Positions 21,368 to 30,972 of a DNA stretch of 64,000 nt are shown here, one piece after another. A program made the position numbers and the translations under genes. The notes beneath the pieces were generated by a model, which was not told where the DNA came from, did no database searches, and worked only from the letters and a program-made list of their open reading frames with translations. How positions within the stretch are numbered: position 1 is the stretch's first letter; each line of letters begins with the position of its first letter. The stretch is from assembly GCA_934045905.1 (NCBI GenBank), contig OW203769.1:28384817-28448816 (forward strand), in the 5' to 3' direction. Source of the DNA: Leuctra nigra (Eukaryota > Arthropoda > Insecta > Plecoptera > Leuctridae).

Positions 21368-21517
21368 AGTTCTGGGCAGTGATGGTCATCTCGGGGTGCC
21401 GCTGTCGCCACAGGAACTTAAGACGCGACATACTCCCTCTTCTCTCAGGACTGCTTGAATAATAACATGCTAACAGATCCTTCTTCAATTCCTCTGTCCA
21501 TCTCCGTCGGACAGGAG

Positions 21518-21543
21518 GATTATTATTATTATTATTATTATTA

Positions 21544-21621
<78 letters not shown>
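21518..21621. repeat. (ATT)n-(TA)n compound microsatellite
   Basis: About 10 ATT units followed by about 36 TA units. The Penelope element starts directly after it. The right palindrome arm has the same junction without the element (27,662-27,710). Confidence 0.95.
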
Positions 21622-21624
<3 letters not shown>

Positions 21625-24177
21625 ATATTATTCTTTCGGGAATCAGTTCGTGCTCTTTTCTCTCTTGGACAATCTTTATTTATCCAACGTTTCGGTAGAA
21701 TTACATCCACCATCTTCAGGGACACATACAAAGAGAAAATAAAATTACTAGAAAAATCACCTGTCAAAACTCCCGATTTCAAAGACACAATTAAAAACAA
21801 CTATTCACTGCATACTATTAACTACCAAAACCCAAAGACTATAAAAATTATGAACCAAATTGACTAAACTAATCTAATCCTAATGCAGTGTGAATATGAA
21901 CGTTTTGTGAAATCAACAGAACACAAGTGATTTTACCAGGAACAATTATACATGAATGTGAGTTAGGTATTGAAGCGAAGCGCAGTTGTCTCTCTGGATC
22001 TTGTTTGGCTTCTTGTGACACGTCCACCATTCAAGTTGGAAGTAGAAGGAGGAGGTTCGATGACATTCGGGGTGTTATTGTCATTGTCAGGTAACTTCTT
22101 CTTTCTCTTATCTATTCTTACAAGTGGCCGGTATGGATCGTTTCTTGTTTCAGGAAATGTTGGTGTAATACGAAGATTTACCAATGCTGGTTTCCATGCT
22201 GCTGGAAGTCTTTGGGCGTCATCTCTAGTATTGAGATTATGCACTCTCTTTTCTATTTCAATGGCTTCTCTGCAGATCCGTGGAATTTCATGGTTCAACT
22301 TTGCTAAAGTTTTCGCTTTCTCGAAATCAATCCAGTGATGCTCTTCAACCACATGTTGTGCGAGAGATGAAGCCTTAGTATCCAAATAACAAACAGCGCG
22401 CTTATGTTCTTCAAGGCGTACTGATATTTTTCTGTTCGTTTTTCCGATATAAGTCTTCTCACATGTGCCGCATGGCACTTCGTACACTCCATGTGATTCA
22501 TACGGTATTCTATCTTTAGGTGATTGAAGCATTGAAGAGATTTTTCTATCCGTCCCGAAGATAGTTTTTATGCCATGTTTTAATAAAAGGCGTCCGATTA
22601 TATCAGTTGTACCCTTAACATATGGTAAGTAAGCTATCTTCGGAGGTTCTTGTTTCTCTTCATGTTCCTGGGTCACCTCTGGTACAGATGTCGAGGCTTT
22701 TTCCTTGTTTGGTATTCTATTGAATGCCTTGGATATGATATAATTCGAAAATCCATTGGCTTGTAATGCATAACGAAGCCCTTTCATCTCTTCGGTTACA
22801 TGATCTTTATCAGCAAGTCTTTTAGACCTAATTGCTAATGTGTTGGCCACTGCATTAATCTGCGATGGTTTATGGTGTGATGTAGCGTTTAGATAACGAT
22901 TTGTGTGGGTGGGTTTCCGATATACAGTGTTTCCCATACTTCCATCCGCCCTTTTCTTCACCAATACATCTAGAAATGGCAGGCACCCATTCTTCTCCAT
23001 TTCCATGGTGAACTTAATGTCTTCGTGCTGGTTATTCAGATGATCAACGAATATGTTTAGCTCTGAGTTTCCATGAGGCCAAATTAAGAAGACGTCGTCC
23101 ACGTATCGCAGCCATAGACTTGGTTTCAATGTAGCAGAATTGAGTGCTTTCTCTTCAAAGTTGATCATGAAGATATTGGCAATCACGGGAGAAAGAGGGG
23201 AGCCCATTGGAGCACCAATCACCTGCTTGTACATTTGCTTATCATATATGAAGTAAGTGTTAGACAGGCAATGTTCCGCCAAGTCTACCACATACTTTGC
23301 TGGCTTAAGATCTTTTCTGATGATTTCTAGTGTCTCTTTCACTGGCACTTTAGTGAATAAAGAAACCACATCTAAACTCAAGATCAGATCGTTTGGACCA
23401 AGAACGTGTGTACTTATGAGTTGTAGGAAGTGTTCTGCATTCTTCACATATGATTCCGTGTATTCTACATATGGTTGTAGACTTTTCGCAAGATGTTTTG
23501 CTAAGAGCTGGACTGGGGAGCCAATGGAGCTTACAATGGGACGAAGAGGAACATTATCCTTGTGAATCTTTGCCACACCCATAATTTTTGGGCACTGTGA
23601 AGAATTCATATTAGGTATTAAATATGCTTTAAGTTTAGGATCAAGATGAGTATCTAAAATCTTATCTCTAGTTAACTTCTCCAAGTAAGTGGTCGGATCT
23701 CGATCGTGAAGCTTGTATGCAGGATCACTTAGAATATTCTTCATCTTATCCTTGTATTCTCCAGTGTTCATTACTACCGACGCATTTCCTTTGTCTGCTC
23801 GAAGAACAATTATATCCTCATTTTGTCTTAAAGCTTTCAATGCTTGGTATTCCTCGTAGGTAAGGTTTCTTTTTGGAGGCTTAGATCTGCGTATGATACG
23901 GCATGCTTCTTGCCGTAGAACCTCGGCGTCTTGTTTAGGTACATTACACAATGCTGATTCCACACCAGTAATAATTCTCTCAACTGGAATCCTTGACGGA
24001 GCTATGGCATAGTTAAAACCTTTAGCCAGGACTGATTTTGTTGCAACATCAAGCACCTGATCCGACAAATTGTAGAACGTTGGATAAATAAAGATTGTCC
24101 AAGAGAGAAAAGAGCACGAACTGATTCCCGAAAGAATAATATAACATATAACTCATATGTTCGTGAAAATACGAAAT

Positions 24178-24180
<3 letters not shown>
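21621..24180 (-). mobile_element. Penelope-like element inserted in the left palindrome arm
   Basis: About 2.5 kb, flanked by 72 bp inverted terminal repeats (21,621-21,692 and 24,076-24,147; words GGGAATCAGTTCGTGCTC and AACGTTGGATAAATAAAG). It encodes a long RT/GIY-YIG frame on the minus strand. The motif CATCTTCAGGG near 21,710 follows the protein-coding part. TA repeats lie on both sides. It is absent from the mirror arm, so it inserted after the duplication or is polymorphic between haplotypes. Confidence 0.9.
21963..24068 (-). CDS. Penelope-like reverse transcriptase with GIY-YIG endonuclease (N-terminus truncated)
   Basis: A 701-codon uninterrupted frame. RT block A is SLDVVSLFTKVP (about residues 231-242), block B GAPMGSPLSPVIANIF (285-300), and catalytic YVDD is at 322-325, followed by LPFLDVLV. 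A linker with LPYVKGTTDIIGRLLLKHGI leads to the GIY-YIG domain: GVYEVPCGTC (527-536), YIGKT (540-544), arginine 551, EH 554-555 and glutamate about 604. A basic RVTRSQTRSRE tail follows. Upstream the frame stays open to a stop at about 24,153 without an ATG, passing through the terminal repeat. The true start is therefore missing; the first in-frame ATG is near residue 100. Family role: copies element RNA, primed at a cut DNA end. Confidence 0.93.
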   Translation of the reverse strand: MSDQVLDVATKSVLAKGFNYAIAPSRIPVERIITGVESALCNVPKQDAEVLRQEACRIIRRSKPPKRNLTYEEYQALKALRQNEDIIVLRADKGNASVVMNTGEYKDKMKNILSDPAYKLHDRDPTTYLEKLTRDKILDTHLDPKLKAYLIPNMNSSQCPKIMGVAKIHKDNVPLRPIVSSIGSPVQLLAKHLAKSLQPYVEYTESYVKNAEHFLQLISTHVLGPNDLILSLDVVSLFTKVPVKETLEIIRKDLKPAKYVVDLAEHCLSNTYFIYDKQMYKQVIGAPMGSPLSPVIANIFMINFEEKALNSATLKPSLWLRYVDDVFLIWPHGNSELNIFVDHLNNQHEDIKFTMEMEKNGCLPFLDVLVKKRADGSMGNTVYRKPTHTNRYLNATSHHKPSQINAVANTLAIRSKRLADKDHVTEEMKGLRYALQANGFSNYIISKAFNRIPNKEKASTSVPEVTQEHEEKQEPPKIAYLPYVKGTTDIIGRLLLKHGIKTIFGTDRKISSMLQSPKDRIPYESHGVYEVPCGTCEKTYIGKTNRKISVRLEEHKRAVCYLDTKASSLAQHVVEEHHWIDFEKAKTLAKLNHEIPRICREAIEIEKRVHNLNTRDDAQRLPAAWKPALVNLRITPTFPETRNDPYRPLVRIDKRKKKLPDNDNNTPNVIEPPPSTSNLNGGRVTRSQTRSRETTALRFNT

Positions 24181-24226
<46 letters not shown>
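24181..24226. repeat. (AT)n microsatellite
   Basis: 23 AT units between the Penelope element and the R4-like LINE 3' end. Confidence 0.95.
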
Positions 24227-24228
<2 letters not shown>

Positions 24229-24289
24229 TTTCTTCTCCGACTTTGCGGGACTTACACGGAGCCTAAGTGGGCACATAGCGCGCCAAGCT

Positions 24290-24656
24290 CGGCTCCGCCC
24301 TACAAACCTAAAACTTTTCTAACAATCCGGGCAGTTCCAAGTAAGACTGCCTTTTGAGCTGGACGAATCACATTCACTTTTAAGTCTAGCATTTCCAGCG
24401 AACCAAGCAATTTGATGGGAACTTATCCATTACATGATATGACAATAGGAATAACCCGAACCTTTTCTAATTGCCATTCTTGCTTCATGTCGATGGCAAG
24501 GTCTTGATATTTTCGGATCTTCTCTCCGTGCGCTTTAGTGATGTTCTCATCCAATATAGTTATATCAATAATATCGGCACAACGTGTCCGCCTATCAAAT
24601 ACAACTATATCTGGACGATTGCACGCAACGGTACGATCAGTGATTACTTCAGTATC
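24290..24656 (-). pseudogene. Restriction-like endonuclease domain of R4-like LINE (left arm)
   Basis: Below the stop the minus frame reads RPDIVVFDRRTRCADIIDIT, then an EKIRKYQDL helix and KVRVIPIVISCNG. PD, D and K residues fit the PD-(D/E)xK fold that nicks the target in this LINE class. Two further in-frame stops occur near the end. Confidence 0.75.
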
Positions 24657-25115
24657 CTAATACATTCTACAGACCTCTGACTCAAGTACCCTCTTGGGTT
24701 CATACTTGTAATGCGGCAGAAACTCGGTCACCAAACCTCTTTTCCGAGCAAGTTCTTGATGCACAATCTTCGCTACTGCATTGTGTCTGTGGAGGTACTC
24801 GTTATCCGCAAGAACTGAACAGGCCGAGGAGATGTGCTGGATGGATTCGACTGCTGTTCCACACAAGCGACACTTGTCCGAAACTCTCTCCTTGAAAATG
24901 TGCTTTCTGTAGCTGTTAGTAGCCATTACCTGATCTTGGATTGCAAGTATGAATCCCTCTGTTTCAGAGAAAATACTTCCTTCACTCAACCATCCAAGAG
25001 ATTCTTGCTTATTAACGGCTTCCGATGACAGATTAACGTTGTATCTACCATGCAGCGGCTTATTCCTCCATTCCTCAATTCTCGACTCTATAGACCTCAA
25101 AGATAAGTCAGCCAA
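24657..25115 (-). pseudogene. CCHC/zinc-knuckle region of R4-like LINE (left arm)
   Basis: 152 codons with KCRLCGTAVESIQHISSACS, a C-x2-C...H...C arrangement, then EYLHRHNAVAKIVHQEL. This resembles the region just before the restriction-like endonuclease in R4/Dong-type elements. It ends at a TAG stop. The same frame continues beyond the stop into the endonuclease, so the stop is a disabling mutation. Confidence 0.75.
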
Positions 25116-25520
25116 GATTGAGTGGCGTGTAACCTAGGTCTGTACGGACAACTGCTCCATGCAGAGGTAACTCCTTAAACAAGAAGTAGTCCCTGATGCT
25201 TCGTACTTGTCTCTTGCACAGATCTTCAAGGTTGAGCAAGCCACGACCTCCCTCCTTCCTAGGCAAGTACAATCGAGCCATAGACGAGCGAGGATGGTGC
25301 ATTCGATACCGAGTGAGTGTTGTTCTTACTTCCCGGGCAATGGCTCCAAGAGACGTATTAGACCACTTTAATACGGCAAACGTATATACCAGTAATGGTA
25401 TAGCCCAGCTATTAATAGCTTTAAACTTATTCTTAGAGCTGAGTTGCGTTTTTGCGAAGTACTTGCTGCATACCCAAATACTTGTAGTCCTGCCTGGGGT
25501 CCAATTCAACAATCTCTTCT
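25108..25520 (-). pseudogene. RT thumb region of R4-like LINE (left arm)
   Basis: It contains SSKNKFKAINSWAIPLLVYT, a helical arginine-rich part and LYLPRKEGGRGLLNLEDL. It is out of frame with both the upstream YKYLGMQQV segment and the downstream zinc-knuckle region. The RT catalytic core is absent: the copy is cut off at the palindrome spacer. Confidence 0.75.
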
Positions 25521-25555
25521 CCTCCAGTCTCTTTTCTCCTCCTTCTCTTCTACCC

Positions 25556-25722
25556 CACATCCTATACCAAATTTGGGAACAACAGGTTATGTCATTTTCG
25601 AGCAAGAGGGCCGTGAAAACAGTGAAATTACACCCCTTTTAAAAGAGCTATCTGATGATGATGATGATTCAGAGGGTCAGGAAACAGGGCCACAGCCTAA
25701 ACGGGTTACGCGATCGATCTGA
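25556..25722 (+). repeat. Hairpin-ended repeat, C-terminal frame fragment (palindrome spacer)
   Basis: The plus frame reads IPNLGTTGYVIFEQEGRENS, then an acidic LSDDDDDSEGQ run and PQPKRVTRSI before a stop. It matches the end of the frame in copies a and c and extends further. It gives the only apparent natural C-terminus of this unknown protein in the window. Confidence 0.6.
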
Positions 25723-25734
25723 AATTTTTACCAC

Positions 25735-25936
25735 ATGTGCACTTTTGGCGTCTAAGATATTTCGCAACAATGTGAGATTTTCGAATTTTAAGATCCAGTA
25801 GGCCGAAAATGCCAAGTTGTTGCTTACAGTAAAAGTGTTTGGTCTGCTCCTTAGTTTATATAGGCATTTACGGTATGTTGAGTGAGTGTGAGTGTACAGT
25901 ACGACTTGGCTGGGTGGAGCGACCGCTCCACTAGAT
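25735..25936 (-). repeat. Hairpin-ended repeat, terminal part (palindrome spacer)
   Basis: It ends in TGGAGCGACCGCTCCACTAG followed by AT. Orientation is opposite to the adjoining fragment at 25,556-25,722, so the spacer contains a rearranged pair. The frame is broken here. Confidence 0.65.
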
Positions 25937-26290
25937 TACCATCCCTCTTGACGAGAACACCACAAAGGCGCATGGGGAGAAAATGCGAAAATACAAGGGT
26001 CTCCTTATAGATATGAAACATGTCCTGCGTTTGAAGAGTGTTAGGGTGATACCAATTGTGATTTCTTGCAATGGCTTGGTACCCAGAAAACTGCTGGACT
26101 CCTGGGAAACGCTACACCATGACTAGAGAATTATCAAGCAAGCCCAGAGGGCAGTCTTACTTGGGACATCTCGTGTTGTAAGAAAAACGTTAGGCTTGTA
26201 AAAGAGTACTGGGCTTGTCGCGTAATGTGACCGCCCAGATTCTTAGTTAATCCCGTAAAGTCGGAGAAACAAGGAAAAAACAAATAATAA
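25937..26290 (+). pseudogene. Second R4-like endonuclease fragment (palindrome spacer)
   Basis: The plus strand reads LDENTTKAHGEKMRKYKGLL, RVIPIVISCNGLVP and AVLLGTSRVVRKTLGL. This is a diverged copy of the endonuclease tail in the arms, followed by a similar 3' UTR end (CGTAAAGTCGGAGAAACAAG). It lies just outside the inverted arms and is a separate insertion of the same family. Confidence 0.75.
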
Positions 26291-26439
26291 TCACATGTAA
26301 AGCACGTGGTTCTGCACGTAAAGCGAGGGAAAGTTGAGACGATGGAGAATGTGGTGCTGGCTGGAGGAGAAGAGATTGTTGAATTGGACCCCAGGCAGGA
26401 CTACAAGTATTTGGGTATGCAGCAAGTACTTCGCAAAAA

Positions 26440-26780
26440 CGCAACTCAGCTCTAAGAATAAGTTTAAAGCTATTAATAGCTGGGCTATACCATTACTGGT
26501 ATATACGTTTGCCGTATTAAAGTGGTCTAATACGTCTCTTGGAGCCATTGCCCGGGAAGTAAGAACAACACTCACTCGGTATCGAATGCACCATCCTCGC
26601 TCGTCTATGGCTCGATTGTACTTGCCTAGGAAGGAGGGAGGTCGTGGCTTGCTCAACCTTGAAGATCTGTGCAAGAGACAAGTACGAAGCATCAGGGACT
26701 ACTTCTTGTTTAAGGAGTTACCTCTGCATGGAGCAGTTGTCCGTACAGACCTAGGTTACACGCCACTCAATCTTGGCTGA
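26440..26780 (+). pseudogene. RT thumb region of R4-like LINE (right arm)
   Basis: Carries FKAINSWAIPLLVYTFAVLK and LPRKEGGRGLLNLEDLCKRQ. The preceding 26,376-26,445 encodes EELDPRQDYKYLGMQQ-type residues in another frame. Same content as the left-arm copy. Confidence 0.75.
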
Positions 26781-27231
26781 CTTATCTTTGAGGTCTATAG
26801 AGTCGAGAATTGAGGAATGGAGGAATAAGCCGCTGCATGGTAGATACAACGTTAATCTGTCATCGGAAGCCGTTAATAAGCAAGAATCTCTTGGATGGTT
26901 GAGTGAAGGAAGTATTTTCTCTGAAACAGAGGGATTCATACTTGCAATCCAAGATCAGGTAATGGCTACTAACAGCTACAGAAAGCACATTTTCAAGGAG
27001 AGAGTTTCGGACAAGTGTCGCTTGTGTGGAACAGCAGTCGAATCCATCCAGCACATCTCCTCGGCCTGTTCAGTTCTTGCGGATAACGAGTACCTCCACA
27101 GACACAATGCAGTAGCGAAGATTGTGCATCAAGAACTTGCTCGGAAAAGAGGTTTGGTGACCGAGTTTCTGCCGCATTACAAGTATGAACCCAAGAGGGT
27201 ACTTGAGTCAGAGGTCTGTAGAATGTATTAG
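26773..27231 (+). pseudogene. CCHC/zinc-knuckle region of R4-like LINE (right arm)
   Basis: 152 codons, identical in protein sequence to the left-arm copy (KCRLCGTAVESIQHISSACS). It ends at TAG where relatives of this class usually have a tryptophan before D (inference). Confidence 0.75.
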
Positions 27232-27590
27232 GATACTGAAGTAATCACTGATCGTACCGTTGCGTGCAATCGTCCAGATATAGTTGTATTTGATAGGCGG
27301 ACACGTTGTGCCGATATTATTGATATAACTATATTGGATGAGAACATCACTAAAGCGCACGGAGAGAAGATCCGAAAATATCAAGACCTTGCCATCGACA
27401 TGAAGCAAGAATGGCAATTAGAAAAGGTTCGGGTTATTCCTATTGTCATATCATGTAATGGATAAGTTCCCATCAAATTGCTTGGTTCGCTGGAAATGCT
27501 AGACTTTAAAGTGAATGTGATTCGTCCAGCTCAAAAGGCAGTCTTACTTGGAACTGCCCGGATTGTTAGAAAAGTTTTAGGTTTGTAGGG
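27232..27590 (+). pseudogene. Restriction-like endonuclease domain of R4-like LINE (right arm)
   Basis: In frame after the stop: NRPDIVVFDRRTRCADIIDI, HGEKIRKYQDLAIDMKQEW and VRVIPIVISCNG, then a stop and IRPAQKAVLLGTARIVRKVL. Same PD...D...K pattern as the left copy. Confidence 0.75.
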
Positions 27591-27660
27591 CGGAGCCGAG
27601 CTTGGCGCGCTATGTGCCCACTTAGGCTCCGTGTAAGTCCCGCAAAGTCGGAGAAGAAAA

Positions 27661-27674
27661 GATATATATATATA

Positions 27675-27710
<36 letters not shown>

Positions 27711-27712
27711 CC
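27661..27712. repeat. (TA)n-(AAT)n microsatellite, empty Penelope site
   Basis: A short TA run joined to about 12 AAT units. This is the counterpart of the Penelope insertion junction in the left arm. Confidence 0.9.
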
Positions 27713-27867
27713 TCCTGTCCGACGGAGATGGACAGAGGAATTGAAGAAGGATCTGTTAGCATGTTATTATTCAAGCAGTCCTGAGAGAAGAGGGAGTATG
27801 TCGCGTCTTAAGTTCCTGTGGCGACAGCGGCACCCCGAGATGACCATCACTGCCCAGAACTTAAGGG

Positions 27868-28415
27868 AACCTAAAAGGCTGGGTCGATTGACACGAAATT
27901 TTCACCACATATACAGCTCGTCTGCTTGATGATACATTGTCCTTATGAATGTTTTGTGCCGCCATTTTGAAACCGGAAGTGACGTCATATCTCAAAACGG
28001 CTTGACCGATCGGAACGAAATTTGCGCCAATCAATTCAGACCGTCCTGTATATGAAATATCAATTGTCAAAAAAGAAATATATTATTAACAAAACCGGAA
28101 ATTACGTCATAAAAATGAAGAATCAGACTTTAATCACCTCTTACTGCAATAACTACATATTCAGAAGTCTTATACTGATACAAAACATTTATATAAATAA
28201 ATTATTGGTGGCAGTGATTTCAGCCGCCATTTCCTAAACCGGAAGTGATGCCATATCTTGAAAACGGCTGGACTGTTTGGAACGGTGCTTTCGCTATTCT
28301 TTATGGAATATCATTTTAAGCATTATTTAGTACCAAACGCAACTTTTCTTAGTATCCAAATCGGAAATAGCTTATTTTTTTAAAGGAATAAGTCATTGTT
28401 GCTCCGATTTAAAAT
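27868..28415. repeat. CTTCCGGTTT-containing repeat unit (mirror of 20,820-21,367)
   Basis: Reverse complement of the left-arm unit with only a few substitutions (for example at the AATTCATAAGGACAAT-type stretch). No gene. Confidence 0.75.
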
Positions 28416-28445
28416 AAAATAAAAAATAAAAAATAAAATAAATAA

Positions 28446-28821
28446 CACTCCGTGTAAAAATACCAGCCTAAGTCTCTTCAACTATAAAAAATAGAAGAAA
28501 TCTAAAAAATTCAGCACTGAAAAGTAGTGATATCAAAAAATGTGCCAAGTCAAAACATGATTTTAAAAACCGAAATATACTTGGCGCATCGTTTTATTTT
28601 AGGGCATTTAGGTATAATATTTATATTTAGGTACATTTGACTTTTTGCATATACCTATGTCTATATTATTTATACACGATGCGCCAAGTATATTTCGGTT
28701 TTTAAAATCATGTTTTGACTTGGCACATTTTTTGATATCACTACTTTTCAGTGCTGAATTTTTTAGATTTCTTCTTTTTTTTATAGTTGAAGAGACTTGG
28801 CTGGTATTTTTACAAGGAGTG
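28446..28821. mobile_element. Foldback MITE (CACTCCGTG family), copy 3
   Basis: Mirror of copy 2, with ends CACTCCGTGTAAAAATACC and its complement (ACAAGGAGTG at the far end). Loop of about 90 bp. Confidence 0.85.
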
Positions 28822-28837
28822 TTTTTTATGGGGATAA

Positions 28838-29137
28838 TCATTATCTGAAGAAAGCCGTACAATTTCACGGTTTTCACGGTCCTCCAGCTCGCAAACGGCA
28901 TTACGTATTGTTCCCAAATTTGGTATATGTGGTGGGGTGGCCCATAGCTCGAAATTAAGATATTTCACAACAATGTGACATTTTCCATTTTTATGACCCA
29001 GTAGGCCGAAAAAGCCACTTTGATGCTTACAGTAAAAGTAGGGGTTGCTACAGCCTTTAGGTTTGATCGGTATGTTGACGTATGAGAGTGTGCGCGCCGT
29101 ACGACTTGGCTGGCGTGGAGCGACCGCTCCACTAGAT
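28838..29137 (-). repeat. Hairpin-ended repeat with open frame, copy c (mirror of copy a)
   Basis: Ends CGACCGCTCCACTAGAT at 29,137. The minus frame has the same 100-odd codons as copy a. Confidence 0.65.
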
Positions 29138-30044
29138 TTAAACACATGAAAATTGCAAAAAAAAGATAATGTTGATCTCAATGACCATGCAAAGTTTTAA
29201 AATGATCGGACAAACGGTTCTTGTTTAAAAGTTCAAAAATCACTGAAATTATGGTTTTAATTTTTAACCAAGCTGGAACTTTGTGAGATTAGGACAATGT
29301 TGGTCGTGTAACGAAGCTGCCATTGCGTAATTATTGATCATCAATGCCTTGAACTTGTTATTCCAGACTATTGTCGATTCTTATGTCAACTCATATCTAT
29401 ACTCTATTCAGGCAAAGATTAGAGTTACATAACTAATCTTTATTATAGGTTATCATAAAAATAGAAACTTCACTAATCTATGTGTAACTTCATATTGTAA
29501 TTGTAACTTCAAATAACGTTGAGTTCTATCAATCAAAGTCATTTATCTAACATTTAATTCAGTCACGTGACATAGATTTCTATGACACTTTTAATGACAT
29601 CAGTATAAATATATTAATCACTGACTAGATTGACACTTCTCACGTTCACATAGGTCATGGTTCAGAGTAACACATCATGTAATAATGTTTGAACATCTCA
29701 CGTGTTACAACCTGAAACAGGCCTAGTATAAAAACACACGAATCACTAGATTCGTGGTCATTCGTAAATTGGTCATTCATTAATTCAAGATCGTACAGTC
29801 TAAATCGGTCATTCATAAATTGGTCATTCGTCATTCACATAGTGGTCATTCGTAAATTGATCATTCACTTAAAGTCATTCAGATAAAGTCATTCAGAAGT
29901 TCAATAATATATCAAAAGTTTTTCAAAGTTATAGTTTCATTCTTTAATATAAAAGTTATTTTAATATTGTTAAATCAGTGTACCATCGACAAAAGAACAT
30001 TAAAAATAGTATTGTATGAAGGGATGTGTGTTGTGAAAAATATC
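29138..30044. other. Mirror of 19,184-20,090: GAATGACC minisatellite and unannotated DNA
   Basis: GGTCATTC units cluster at 29,750-29,905. Nothing else recognised. No gene. Confidence 0.6.
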
Positions 30045-30117
30045 CGACCGATCCGGGGCTCGAACCCGGGACCTCTCACTTGCCGGGCGAGAACTCTACC
30101 AACTGAGCTACCCGATC
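30045..30117 (-). tRNA. tRNA-like gene, mirror of 19,111-19,183
   Basis: Same cloverleaf and GGC loop. One acceptor base differs (A instead of T at position 66), which leaves a mismatch with G7. This suggests no strong selection to keep the stem. Confidence 0.5.
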
Positions 30118-30972
30118 GGACGGACGGACATTAGACACAACACACTGATGAGGGTTAGAGATCTCCGAGGAGAATGGAATGAAGGTAGAAAATGCTTCTA
30201 CGAACCGTCATACCACCGGTGACGATGCTGTCACCATGTCTCTTTGCACCTGCGTGCGCAACCCTCTTTTACTCGACTGAACGAGTTGCTTTTCAGCTCG
30301 AATGATGAGAATGTAGGTTTCTTAGGATATTTTTCACAACACACATCCCTTCATATCATCCTGACTCCATGGAAGTTTTCCAAAGAAACCTACATTCTCA
30401 AAAATAGTATTGGTGAGTTTTTACAATCAGACTTATCAGTGATCTAATTCCTACGTCAAAACTTCTATCCTTTATAAATCCTATAAAAGCAACTATTGAC
30501 AGGGATTTGATTTTAACATCAAGCCTACGACCTCTCGGACGTAGACGCGCTACCAACATCTTTAACATAACTTGCAATCAGGTGCATTGCAAAGACCTCG
30601 GCAGGTTCGCTACAGTCGTAATGACTTTTCAAAATTTCCAATTGATCGGAACAGCCAATCGAAAGATATTTTTTTTAAATGTGTATTTCAATACATTTGG
30701 ATATGATGGAACGAATGTTACGGTATCTTGAAGCTCAGCTTAAACGCAGAAACACTGGGAGATAATTTCACGTTTTTAAATTATCTTTTGTTAGAAAGCT
30801 TGTGAAATTTACCTCTGCTCTTTAGCTCAACTTCAAGAAACCACAATTTTTGTTCCAATGATCAAAATGGATTGAAATTTTTACACAATTAATAGCAATA
30901 TATGTTGAACAATAATTGAAATTGTCAGTTTGATATCGTTAGTGGTTTTGAAGAAACAACGTCGCGGGCCAA

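Larger units (their letters stand above)
16385..25526. repeat. Giant inverted repeat, left arm (about 9.1 kb)
   Basis: Sequence from the CAAGATCTTG array at 16.4 kb to CTCTTCTCCTCCAG at 25.5 kb recurs as its reverse complement at 26,356-34,045. Paired landmarks: 18,260 with 30,968; tRNA-like 19,111 with 30,117; 21,510 with 27,718; 24,290 with 27,595. The left arm has an extra 2.5 kb Penelope element. Similarity is very high between 18.2 and 25.5 kb. Confidence 0.95.
24230..25526 (-). mobile_element. R4/Dong-like LINE, 5'-truncated, left palindrome arm
   Basis: Minus strand: the end of the RT/thumb (25,108-25,520), a CCHC-type domain (24,657-25,115), a restriction-like endonuclease (about 24,420-24,656), and a 3' UTR with GGGCGGAGCCGAGC ending in GGAGAAGAAAAGATAT. 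The order RT, zinc knuckle, RLE is that of the R2/R4 group. It is broken by the same stop and frameshifts as its mirror copy at 26,356-27,660. Confidence 0.8.
26356..27660 (+). mobile_element. R4/Dong-like LINE, 5'-truncated, right palindrome arm
   Basis: Mirror of 24,230-25,526. Three disabling changes are shared by both arms: a frameshift near 26,443 (after YKYLGMQQVLRKNATQL), a frameshift near 26,775 and a TAG at 27,229-27,231. The element was therefore dead before the duplication, or the arms were homogenised. The 3' end runs into a TA/AAT microsatellite. Confidence 0.8.

Noticed and set aside
21455..21742. Frames with long YIYIYI runs
   Set aside because: Pure translation of the TA microsatellite on both strands.
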